Below, piece after piece: positions 43,087 through 54,848 of a stretch of 64,000 nt of DNA (positions within the stretch are counted from its first letter, which is position 1; every line of letters begins with the position of its first letter). The translations under genes were made by a program, and so were the position numbers. The notes under the pieces were generated by a model. The model did no database searches and was not told the DNA's origin. It saw only the letters and a program-made list of their open reading frames with translations. The stretch lies in NCBI GenBank assembly GCA_018398805.1, contig JAGFBZ010003012.1, positions 45,436 through 109,435 of the forward strand. Reading direction: 5' to 3'. The stretch is from Hirundichthys speculiger (taxonomy: Eukaryota; Chordata; Actinopteri; Beloniformes; Exocoetidae).

Positions 43087-44003
43087 CAGTCAGCCGCTTT
43101 CAAGCTGTAGCTCCAGCAGAGACACCAGACTTTAAGTTCACCTTGACAAAATCCATTGCAGTGGCCGGATCTTCAAAAGTGTGTGTAGCTCCACCAGGAA
43201 GAGTGAGCCTCAAAATCACAGGAAACCTCAATCTGAACTTCACTCCAGGACAGGAATGCAAGAGACGTTTAACATCCGTGAATGCAGCACGGTTCTTCGC
43301 GACTGATGAAGTATAGTCAGGAAAAATGAACAGTCTTTTACCTTGGAAGAGGAGAGTCCCTGGACACCTCGCTAGTGAGGCGTAGAATATAATTCCTCAT
43401 GTGAAAGAAGTGTACACGAATCACAAAGGGTCGTAGTGGTTTACCATCACTGGGCTTTGGTCGAAGAGTGCGGTGAGCACGGTCGAGCAGGGGCAAGTCA
43501 TCCAGGCCAAGGGAGTCCATCAGCAGCTTAGCAATGAATTTGGTTGGGTGCACACCTTCAGCCCCCTCCGGCACACCCACCAGACGAATATTATTCCTCC
43601 CCGCTCTACCTTCCAGGTCCTCACATTTATCGGTCAGCAGCTTGACTTCAGCTTTCAGAGTAGAAACTGTTGAATCCAGTGAAGTTAGCAGGTCACTGTG
43701 GTCCGTGCACGCACGCTGTAACTCCGTGATGGCCTGATCATTGGAGCTAAGTTTTTGTTGCATCAGTTCAGTTGCGTGCCTAAGTTCCTCTCTTAATGAA
43801 GAAATGTCTGCCCGGAGCTCGTGAGACAATGACTCTATTTTGCCACAAATGTCTCCCCTCCGCTGGTCTAACAGCCCGGAGGTGACCCAAATTGGGTCCG
43901 TGCTCGGGGTCTGTGACCACCTTCGGTGGAGATGGGAGCTCAGTCGAGGTAGAAGCCTTAGCAGTGCACCTCTGCGAGCTTGGTTTCTTCGTGCAGCTGC
44001 CAT
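43087..44003 (-). pseudogene. L1-like ORF1 (coiled coil and nucleic-acid-binding domain), frameshifted
   Basis: The minus frame from the ATG at 44003 runs 221 codons. A basic N-terminus is followed by a long coiled coil (about residues 55-135: KIESLSHELRADISSLREEL, STVSTLKAEVKLLTDKCEDL) and the RRM-like start GRAGRNNIRLVGVPEGAEG. It then goes out of frame near 43340. The remaining C-terminal domain is readable in another frame (KRLFIFPDYTSSVAKNRAAF, FRLRFPVILRLTLPGG) to about 43087. L1 ORF1 proteins trimerise and coat the element RNA. The frameshift makes this copy non-functional. Confidence 0.8.
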
Positions 44004-47000
44004 TATTGTCCGCTAAAATTCCCTAAAACACACTTAAATGACAGATTTACGATCTCAGGTCTGAACAGCATCTGGCTCCATCTGCGCACCAAACTCAATT
44101 CAATAAACGACCAATTAAAGATCTCTATTCTGAACAGCATCTGGCTCCATCTATGCACCAAACTCCATTCAAAAAACAAAAAATTTAAGGTCTCAGGTCT
44201 GAAGAGCATCTGGCTCTATCTGCGCACCAAACACCATTCATTAAATGACCGATTTAGGGTCTCATGTCTGAATATCATCTGGCTCCATCTGGTCACCAAA
44301 CTCCATTCATTAAATGACTGATTTAAGATTTCTGTTCTGAACAGCATCTGGCTCCATCTATGCACCGAACTCAATTCAATAAAAAAAACAATTGAAGGTT
44401 TAAGGTCTGAAGAGCATCTGGCTCCATCTGGTCAAAAAATTCCATTCATTAAATGACTGATTCAAGATCTCTGTTCTGAACAGCACCTGGCTCCATCTAT
44501 GCACCAAACTCCATTCATTAAATGACCAATTCAAAATCTCAGCTCTGAACAGCATCCGGCTCCGTCTGCGCACCAAACTCCATTCATTAAACAACAGATT
44601 TAAGATTTCAGGTCTGAACAGCATCTGGCTCCATCTGGTCACCAAACTCAATTCAATAAAAAACAATTGAAGGTTTAAGGTCTGAAGAGCATCTGGCTCC
44701 ATCTGGTCACAAAATTCCATTCATTAAATGACTGATTCAAGATCTCTGTTCTGAACAGAATCTGGCTCCATCTTATAACCAAACTCCATTCATTAAATGA
44801 CCGATTTAAGGTCTCAGTTCTGAACAGCATCTGGCTCCATCTATGCACCAAACTCCATTCATTAAACGACCTATTTAAGGTCTCAGGTCTGAACAGCATC
44901 GGGCTTCATTTGCGCACCAAACTCCATTCATTAAACGACTTATTTAAGATCTCTGTTCTGAACAGCATCTGGCTTCATCTTATCAGCAAACTCCATTCCT
45001 TAAATGACCAATTTAAAATCTCAATTCTGAACAGCATCTGGCTCCATCTATGCACCAAACTCCATTCTTTAAACAAACTTTTTAAGGTCTCAGGTCTAAA
45101 CAGCATCTGGCTCCATCTGTGAACCAAACTCTATTACTTAAACGACCGATTTAAGATCTCAGGTCTGAACAGCATCTGGCTCAATCTATGCACTAAACTC
45201 CATTCATTAAACGACCTATTTAAGGTCTCAGGTCTGAACAGCATCGGGCTCCATTTGCGCACCAAACTCGATTCATTAAATGACAGATTTAAGATCTCAG
45301 GTCTTAACAGCATCTGGCTCCATCTGCGCACTAAACTTAATTCATTAAAAGACAGAGTTAAGATTTCAGGTCTGAAAAGTATCTGGCTCCATCTTATCAC
45401 CAAACTCCATTCATTAAATGACCAGTTTAAGGTCTCAGTTCTGAACAACATCTGGCTCCATCTATGCACCAAACTCCATTCATTAAAAGACCTATTTAAG
45501 GTCTCAAGTCTGAACAGCATCTGGCTCCATTTGCACACCAAACTCAATTCAATAAACGACATATTTAAGATCTCTGTTCTAAATAGCATCTGGCTCTATC
45601 TATGCACCAAACTCCATTCAATAACAAAACAATTTAAGATTTCTGGTCTGAACAGCATCTGGCTCCATCTATGCACCAAACTCCAGTCATTAAACGACCA
45701 ATTAAAGGTCTCAGGTCTGAACAGCATCTGGCTCTATCTGTGAACCAAACTCCATTACTTAAACGACCGATTTAAGATCTCAGGTCTGAACAGCATCTGG
45801 CTCCATCTGCGCACTAAACTTAATTCATTAAACGACAGATTTAAGATTTCAGGTCTGAACAGTATCTGGCTCCATGTGTGCACAAAACTCCATTCATTAA
45901 ACAACAGATTTAAGATTTCAGGTCTGAACAGCATCTGGCTCCATCTGTGCACGAAACTCCATTCATTAAACGACCGATTTAAGATCTCAGGTCTGAACAG
46001 CATCTGGCTCCATCTATGCACCAAACTCCATTCATTAAATGACCAATTAAAAGTCTCAGGTCTGAACAGCATCTGGCTCCGTCTGCACACCAAACTCCAT
46101 TCATTAAACGACAGATTTAAGATCTCAGGTCTGAACAGCATCTGGCTCCATCTGCGCACCAAACTCAATTCAATAAACAACCAATTTAAGATCTATATTC
46201 TGAACAGCATCCGGCTCCATCTATGCACCAAACTCAATTCAATAAAAAAAACAATTTAAGGTTTAAGGTCTGAAGAGCATCTGGCTCCATCTATGCACCA
46301 AACTCCATTCATTAAATGACCTATTTAAGGTCGCAGGTCTAAACAGCATCTGGCTCCATCTGTGAACCAAACTCCATTACTTAAACGACCGATTTAGGAT
46401 CTCAGGTCTCAACAGCATCTGGCTCCATCTGCGCACTAAACTTAATTTATTAAACGACAGATTTAAGATTTCAGGTCTGAACAGTATCTGGCTCCATGTG
46501 TGCACAAAACTCCATTCATTAAACAACAGATTTAAGATTTCAGGTCTGAAAAGAATCTGACTCCATCTATGCACTAAACTTAATTCATTAAATGACAGAG
46601 TTAAGATTTCAGGTCTAAAAAAACATCTGGCTCCATGTGCGCACCAAACTCCATTCATTAAACGACCTATTTAAAGTCTCAGATCTGAATGGCATTTGGC
46701 TCCATCTGGTCACCAAACTCAATCAATTAAACGACAGATTTAAGATGTCTGTTCTAAACAGCATCTGGCTCCATCTATGCACCAAACTCCATTCATTAAA
46801 TGACCAATTCAAAATCTCAGGTCTGAACAGCATCCAGCTCCGTCTGCACACCAAACTCCATTCATTAAACGACAGATTTAAGATCTCAGGTCTGAACAGC
46901 ATCGGGCTCCATTTGCTCACCAAACTCGATTCATTAAATGACAGATTTAAGATCTCAGGTCTTAACAGCATCTGGCTCCAACTGCGCACTAAACTTAATT

Positions 47001-49286
47001 TATTAAAAGACAGAGTTAAGATTTCAGGTCTGAAAAGTATCTGGCTCCATCTTATCACCAAACTCCATTCATTAAATGACCAATTTAAGGTCTCAGTTCT
47101 GAATAGCATCTGGCTCCATCTATGCACCAAACTCCATTCATTAAAAGACCTATTTAAGGTCTCAAGTCTGAACAGCATCTGGCTCCATTTACGCACCAAA
47201 CTCAATTCAATAAACGACATATTTAAGATCTCTGTTCTAAATAGCATCTGGCTCTATCTATGCACCAAACTCCATTCAATAACGAAACGATTTAAGATTT
47301 CAGGTCTAAAAAACATCTCGCTCCATGTGCGCACCAAACTGCATTCATTAAACGACCTATTTAAGGTCTCAGATCTGAACGGCATTTGGCTCCATCTGGT
47401 CACCAAACTCAATTAATTAAACGACAGATTTAAGATGTCTGTTCTAAACAGCATCTGGCTCCATCTATGCACCAAACTCCATTCAATAACGAAACGATTT
47501 AAGATTTCTGGTCTGAACAGCAGCTGCCTCCATCTATGCACCAAACTCCAGTCATTAAACGACCTATTAAAGGTCTCAGGTCTGAACAGCATCTGGCTCC
47601 ATCTGTGAACCAAACTCCATTACTTAAACGACCGATTTAAGATCTCAGGTCTGAACAGCATCTGGCTCCATCTGCGCCCTAAACTTAATGACAGATTTAA
47701 GATTTCAGGTCTGAACAGTATCTGGCTCCATGTGTGCACAAAAGTCCATTCATTAAACAACAGATTTAAGATTTCAAGTCTGAACAGCATCTGGCTCCAT
47801 CTGTGCACGAAACTCCATTCATTAAACGACCGATTTAAGATCTCAGGTCTGAACAGCATCTGGCTCCATCTATGCACCAAACTCCATTCATTAAATGACC
47901 AATTAAAAGTCTCAGGTCTGAACAGCATCTGGCTCCGTCTGCACACCAAACTCCATTCATTAAACGACAGATTTAAGATCTCAGGTCTGAACAGCATCTG
48001 GCTCCATCTGCGCACCAAACTCAATTCAATAAACAACCAATTTAAGATCTCTATTCTGAACAGCATCTGGCTCCATCTATGCACCAAACTCAATTCAATA
48101 AAAAAAACAATTTAAGGTTTAAGGTCTGAAGAGCATCTGGCTCCATCTATGCACCAAACTCCATTCATTAAACGACCTATTTAAGGTCGCAGGTCTAAAC
48201 AGCATCTGGCTCCATCTGTGAACCAAACTCCATTACTTAAACGACTGATTTAAGATCTCAGGTCTGAACAGCATCTGGCTCCATCTGCGCACTAAACTTA
48301 ATTTTTTAAACGACAGATTTAAGATTTCAGGTCTGAACAGTATCTGGCTCCATGTGTGCACAAAACTCCATTCATTAAACAACAGATTTAAGATTTCAGG
48401 TCTGAAAAGCATCTGACTCCATCTATGCACTAAACTTAATTCATTAAATGACAGAGTTAAGATTTCAGGTCTGAACAGTATCTGGCTCCATGTGTGCACA
48501 AAACTCCATTCATTAAACAACAGATTTAAGATTTCAAGTCTGAACAGCATCTGGCTCCATCTGTGCACGAAACTCCATTCATTAAACGACCGATTTAAGA
48601 TCTCAGGTCTGAACAGCATCTGGCTCCATCTATGCCCCAAACTCCATTCATTAAATGACCAATTAAAAGTCTCAGGTCTGAACAGCATCTGGCTCCGTCT
48701 GCACACCAAACTCCATTACTTAAACGACCGATTTAAGATCTCAGGTCTGAACAGCATCTGGCTCCATCTGCGCACTAAACTTAATTTATTAAACGACAGA
48801 TTTAAGATTTCAGGTCTGAACAGTATCTGGCTCCATGTGTGCACAAAACTCCATTCATTAAACAACAGATTTAAAATTTCAGGTCTGAAAAGCATCTGGC
48901 TCCATCTGTGAACCAAACTCCATTACTTAAACGACCGATTTAAGATCTCAGGTCTGAACAGCATCTGGCTCCATCTGTGAACCAAACTCCATTACTTAAA
49001 CGACCGATTTAAGATCTCAGGTCTGAACAGCATCTGGCTCCATCTGCGCACTAAACTTAATTCATTAAACGACAGATTTAAGATTTCAGGTCTGAACAGT
49101 ATCTGGCTCCATGTGTGCACAAAAGTCCATTCATTAAACAACAGATTTAAGTTTTCAAGTCTGAACAGCATCTGGCTCCATCTGTGCACGAAACTCCATT
49201 CATTAAACGACCGATTTAAGATCTCAGGTCTGAACAGCATCTGGCTCCATCTATGCACCAAACTCCATTCAATAAAAAAACAATTT

Positions 49287-49478
49287 TTTTTTTAAGATTT
49301 TTTTTGGCTCTAATGGCCTTTATTAAAAGTTGAGAGACAGGAAGGGGGGCAGAGAGAATGGGGAAGACACGTGGGAAAGAGTTGCCAAGCCGGGAATTGA
49401 ACTCACGACCAGCCGCACGAGGACTATAGCCTCTGTATATGGCCACCTGCCCTAACCACTGCTCCACCAGGGCGACAC
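49287..49478 (-). mobile_element. tRNA-derived SINE in the satellite (copy 1)
   Basis: The minus strand starts with a tRNA-like head (ccctggtggagcagtggtta for box A and gtgagttcaattcccggctt for box B). The body has tttcccacgtgtcttcccca, and the end is ttttaataaaggccattaga followed by T/A-rich sequence. It is flanked by a 16-bp duplication with one mismatch, aata(a/g)aaaacaattt-type (49271-49286 and 49479-49494), derived from the satellite. It is not a functional tRNA gene. Confidence 0.88.
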
Positions 49479-51085
49479 AATAAGAAAACAATTTAAGGTT
49501 TAAGTTCTAAAGAGCATCTGGCTCCATCTTATCACCAAACTCCATTCATTAAATGACCGATTCAAAATCTAAGGTCTGAACAGCATCCGGCTCCATCTGC
49601 GCACCAAACTCCATTCATTAAACGACAGATTTAAGATCTCAGGTCTGAACAGCATCTGGCTCCATCTGTGCACCAAACTCAATTCAATAAACAACCAATT
49701 TAAGATCTCTATTCTGAACAGCATCTGGCTCCATCTATGCACCAAACTCAATTCAATAAAAAAAACAATTTAAGGTTTAAGGTCTGAAGAACATCTGGCT
49801 TCATCTATGCACCAAACTCCATTCATTAAACTACCTATTTAAGGTCGCAGGTCTAAACAGCATCTGGCTCCATCTGTGAACCAAACTCCATTACTTAAAC
49901 GACCGATTTAAGATCTCAGGTCTGAACAACATCTGGCTCCATCTGCGCACTAAACTTAATTTATTAAACGACAGATTTAAGATTTCAGGTCTGAACAGTA
50001 TCTGGCTCCATGTGTGCACAAACCTCCATTCATTAAACAACAGATTTAAGATTTCAGGTCTGAAAAGCATCTGACTCCATCTATGCACTAAACTTAATTC
50101 ATTAAATGACAGAGTTAAGATTTCAGGTTTAAAAAAACATCTGGCTCCATGTGCGCACCAAACTCCATTCATTAAACGACCTATTTAAGGTCTCAGATCT
50201 GAACGGCATTTGGCTCCATCTGGTCACCAAACTCAATTAATTAAACGACAGATTTAAGATGTCTGTTCTAAACAGCATCTGGCTCCATCTATGCACCAAA
50301 CTCCATTCATTAAATGACCAATTCAAAAATCTCAGGTCTGAACAGCATCCAGCTCCGTCTGCGCACCAAACTCCATTCATTAAACGACAGATTTAAGATC
50401 TCAGGTCTGAACAGCATCTGGCTCCATCTGCGCACCAAACTCAATTCAATAAACAACCAATTTAAGATCTCTATTCTGAACAGCATCTGGCTCCATCTAT
50501 GCACCGAACTCAATTCAATAAAAAAAACAATTTAAGGTTTAAGGTCTGAAGAGGATCTGGCTCCATCTGGTCACAAAACTCCATTCATTAAATGACTGAT
50601 TCAAGATCTCTGTTCTGAACAGCATCTGGCTCCATCTATGCACCAAACTCCATTCATTAAACGACCTATTTAAGGTCTCAGGTCTGAACAGCATCGGGCT
50701 CCATTTGCGCACCAAACTCGATTCATTAAATGACAGATTTAAGATCTCAGGTCTTAACAGCATCTGGCTCCATCTGCGCACTAAACTTAATTCATTAAAA
50801 GACAGAGTTAAGATTTCAGGTCTGAAAAGTATCTGGCTCCATCTTATCACCAAACTCCATTCATTAAATGACCAATTTAAGGTCTCAGTTCTGAATAGCA
50901 TCTGGCTCCATCTATGCACCAAACTCCATTCATTAAATGACCGATTCAAAATCTAAGGTCTGAACAGCATCCGGCTCCATCTGCGCACCAAACTCAATTC
51001 AATAAACAACCAATTTAAGGTCTCTATTCTGAACAGCATCTGGCTCCATCTATGCACCAAACTCCATTCAATAAAAAAACAATTT

Positions 51086-51275
51086 TTTTTAAAAATTTTT
51101 TTGGCTCTAGTGGCCTTTCTTAAAAGTTGAGAGACAGGAAGGGAGGCAGAGAGAATGGGGAAGACACGTGGGAAAGAGTTGCCAAGCCGGGAATCGAACT
51201 CACGACCAGCCGCACGAGGACTATAGCCTCTGTATATGGCCACCTGCCCTAACCACTGCACCACCAGGGCGACAC
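51086..51275 (-). mobile_element. tRNA-derived SINE in the satellite (copy 2)
   Basis: Near-identical to 49287-49478, at the same monomer position, with the same flanking duplication (51070-51085 and 51276-51291) and the same mismatch. This indicates that it arose by duplication of the surrounding array, not by a second insertion. Confidence 0.88.
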
Positions 51276-51649
51276 AATAAGAAAACAATTTAAGGTTTAA
51301 GTTCTGAAGAGCATCTGGCTCAATCTTATCACCAAACTCCATTCATTAAATGACCGATTCAAAATCTAAGGTCTGAACAGCATCCGGCTCCATCTGCGCA
51401 CCAAACTCCATTCATTAAACGACAGATTTAAGATCTCAGGTCTGAACAGCATCTGGCTCCATCTGCGCACCAAACTCAATTCAATAAACAACCAATTTAA
51501 GATCTCTATTCTGAACAGCATTTGGCTCCATCTATGCACCGAACTCAATTCAATAAAAAAAACAATTTAAGGTTTAAGGTCTGAAGAGCATCTGGCTCCA
51601 TCTTATCACCAAACTCCATTCATTAAACGACCTATTTAAGGTCTCAGGT

Positions 51650-53307
51650 GTGAACAGCATCGGGCTCCATTTGCGCACCAAACTCGATTCATTAAATGAC
51701 AGATTTAAGATCTCAGGTCTTAACAGCATCTGGCTCCATCTGCACACTAAACTTAATTCATTAAATGACCGATTTAAGGTCTCAGGTCTGAACAGCATCT
51801 GGCTCCATCTGGTCACCAAACTCCATTCATTAAATGACCGATTCAAAATAAAAGGTCTGAACAGCATCCGGCTCCATCTGCGCACCAAACTCCATTTATT
51901 AAACGACAGATTTAAGATCTCAGGTCTGAACAGCATCTGGCTCCATCTGCGCACCAAACTCAATTCAATAAACAACCAATTTAAGATCTCTATTCTAAAC
52001 AGCATCTGGCTCCATCTATGCACCAAACTCAATTCATTAAACAACCGATTTAAGATCTCAGGTCTGAACAGCATCTGGCTCCATCTGCGCACTAAACTTA
52101 ATTCATTAAAAGACAGAGTTAAGATTTCAGGTCTGAAAAGTATCTGGCTCCATCTTATCACCAAACTCCATTCATTAAATGACCAATTTAAGGTCTCAGT
52201 TCTGAACAGCATCTGGCTCCATCTATGCACCAAATTCCATTCATTAAAAGACCTATTTAAGGTCTCAAGTCTGAACAGCATCTGGCTCCATTTGCACACC
52301 AAACTCAATTCAATAAACAACATATTTAAGATCTCTGTTCTAAATAGCATCTGGCTCTATCTATGCACCAAACTCCATTCAATAACGAAAAGATTTAAGA
52401 TTTCTGGTCTGAACAGCATCTGGCTCCATCTATGCACCAAACTTCAGTCATCAAACACCCTATTAAAGGTCTCAGGTCTGAACAGCATCGGGCTCCATTT
52501 GCGCACCAAACTCGATTCATTAAATGACAGATTTAAGATCTCAGGTCTTAACAGCATCTGGCTCCATCTGCACACTAAACTTAATTCATTAAATGACCGA
52601 TTTAAGGTCTCAGGTCTGAACAGCATCTGGCTCCATCTGGTCACCAAACTCCATTCATTAAATGACCGATTCAAAATAAAAGGTCTGAACAGCATCCGGC
52701 TCCATCTGCGCACCAAACTCCATTTATTAAACGACAGATTTAAGATCTCAGGTCTGAACAGCATCTGGCTCCATCTGCGCACCAAACTCAATTCAATAAA
52801 CAACCAATTTAAGATCTCTATTCTAAACAGCATCTGGCTCCATCTATGCACCAAACTCAATTCATTAAACAACCGATTTAAGATCTCAGGTCTGAACAGC
52901 ATCTGGCTCCATCTGCGCACTAAACTTAATTCATTAAAGACAGAGTTAGAGAGTTAAGATTTCAGGTCTGAAAAGTGTCTGGCTCCATCTTATCACCAAA
53001 CTCCATTCATTAAATGACCAATTTAAGGTCTCAGTTCTGAACAGCATCTGGCTCCATCTATGCACCAAATTCCATTCATTAAAAGACCTATTTAAGGTCT
53101 CAAGTCTGAACAGCATCTGGCTCCATTTGCACACCAAACTCAATTCAATAAACAACATATTTAAGATCTCTGTTCTAAATAGCATCTGGCTCTATCCATG
53201 CACCAAACTCCAATCAATAACGAAAAGATTTAAGATTTCTGGTCTGAACAGCATCTGGCTCCATCTATGCACCAAACTCCAGTCATCAAACACCCTATTA
53301 AAGGTCT
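51650..53307 (+). repeat. Two tandem 828-bp (12-monomer) higher-order units
   Basis: The block beginning at about 51650 (gaacagcatcgggctccatt) recurs almost unchanged beginning at about 52478, which is 828 = 12 x 69 bp later. The order of all twelve monomer variants is the same, including the rare ttcaaaataaaaggtctgaa monomer (51840 and 52668). The second copy carries a small insertion near 52938 (gagttagagagtt). Confidence 0.88.
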
Positions 53308-54419
53308 CAGGTCTGAACAGCATCTGGCTCCATCTGTGAACCAAACTCCATTACTTAAACGACCGATTTAAGATCTCAGGTCTGAACAGCATCTGGCTCC
53401 ATCTGCGCATTAAACTTAATTCATTATACGACAGATTTAAGATTTCAGGTCTGAACAGCATCTGGCTCCATCTATGCACGAAACTCCATTCATTAAACGA
53501 CCGATTTAAGATCTCAGGTCTGAACAGCATCTGGCTCCATCTATGCACCAAACTCCATTCATTAAATGACCAATTAAAAGTCTCAGGTCTGAACAGCATC
53601 CGGCTCCGTCTGCGCACCAAACTCCATTCATTAAACGACAGATTTAAGATCTCAGGTCTGAACAGCATCTGGCTCCATCTATGCACCAAACTCCATTCAT
53701 TAAACGACCTATTTAAGGTCTCAGGTCGGAACAGCATCGGGCTCCATCTGCGCACCAAACTCAATTCAATAAACAACCAATTTAAGATCTCTATTCTTAA
53801 CAGCATCTGGCTCCATCTTATAACCAAACTCCATTCATTAAATGACCGATTTAAGGTCTCAGTTCTTAACAGCATCTGGCTCCATCTATGCACCAAACTC
53901 CATTCATTAAACAACCTATTTAAGGTTTCAGGTCGGAACAGCATCGGGCTCCATTTGCGCACCAAACTCCATTCATTAAACGACTTATTTAAGATCTCTG
54001 TTCTGAACAGCATCTGGCTTCATCTTATCACCAAACTCCATTCCTTAAATGACCAATTTAAGATCTCAATTCTGAACAGCATCTGGCTCCATCTATGCAC
54101 CAAACTCCATTCTTTAAACGACCTATTTAAGGTTTCAGGTCTAAACAGCATCTGGCTCCATCTGTGAACCAAACTCCATTACTTAAACGACCGATTTAAG
54201 ATCTCAGGTCTGAACAGCATCTGGCTCCATCTGCGCACTAAACTTAATTCATTAAACAACAGATTCAAGATTTCAGGTCTGAACAGTACCTGGCTCCATC
54301 TATGCACTAAACTTAATTCATTAAATGACAGAGTTAAGATTTCAGGTCTAAAAAAGCATCTGGCTCCATGTGCGCACCAAACTCCATTCATTAAACAACC
54401 TATTTAAGGTTTCAGATCT

Positions 54420-54848
54420 TGTGGAATTATAACTGTGCTTGCATATTTGGACACATATATTAAGAGTAAAATTAAAGTTGCTAAAAGATCTGTAGGTCAC
54501 AAGCTGAGCTAGAGTCATAAAATTGCAGGCAATAAAAAGACAACTGGGCTGTGTCGGGGTGATGTGTTCTTGTCGGGGGAAGGAACTGTTAAGGGGGACA
54601 ATGGGGGAGTTGCCTTTATCTAACAGAATGTTTTACGCCCTGCATGTGTCAATAAAACTAGCCTGTGAGCTGCAGAGTCAGAGATCAGCCAGAACCTGGA
54701 CAGAAAGAACAGACCAGTGTCTGTCAGGTGGTCTCTCCCTTTGCAAAGGCAAAAATATAAAAAGTGTCATGACTATTATTGACTTCAAATTAATCTCACT
54801 TTGAGTCCACAGATCAGCAGTCCGGGGAAGGTCAGGTTGACCACAACA
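54420..54848 (+). mobile_element. Solo LTR in the satellite, 4-bp target duplication
   Basis: Begins tgtggaattataactgtgct, ends ggttgaccacaaca, and contains a polyadenylation signal in gtgtcaataaaactagcc (about 54650). It is flanked by atct (54416-54419 and 54849-54852). TG...CA ends with a 4-bp duplication fit an endogenous retrovirus LTR. No internal coding region remains. Confidence 0.88.

Larger units (their letters stand above)
35180..44030 (-). mobile_element. L1-like LINE, near full length, with three nested insertions
   Basis: Reading right to left: ORF1 (44003-43087), then ORF2 with endonuclease (about 42700-41950), linker, reverse transcriptase (about 41400-40310, continuing at 39598) and C-terminal domain to about 38229. 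A 3' UTR continues past the RTE insertion to AATAAA near 35197 and an A-rich end at about 35180. Insertions at 35509-38175, 39611-40298 and 41155-41200 each carry target duplications. Many frames are broken. The 5' end lies directly against the 69-bp satellite. Confidence 0.85.

Noticed and set aside
49287..51275. tRNA genes (box A/B-like sequences at 49.4 and 51.2 kb, also in the V-SINE heads)
   Set aside because: They are SINE heads with SINE bodies and target duplications. The cloverleaf is not preserved.
51650..52957. A 435-codon plus-strand frame of 23-residue repeats, and similar long frames on both strands between 44 and 58 kb
   Set aside because: They follow from a 69-bp satellite without stops in that frame on either strand. 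No start context, splice sites or domain. Annotated as satellite.
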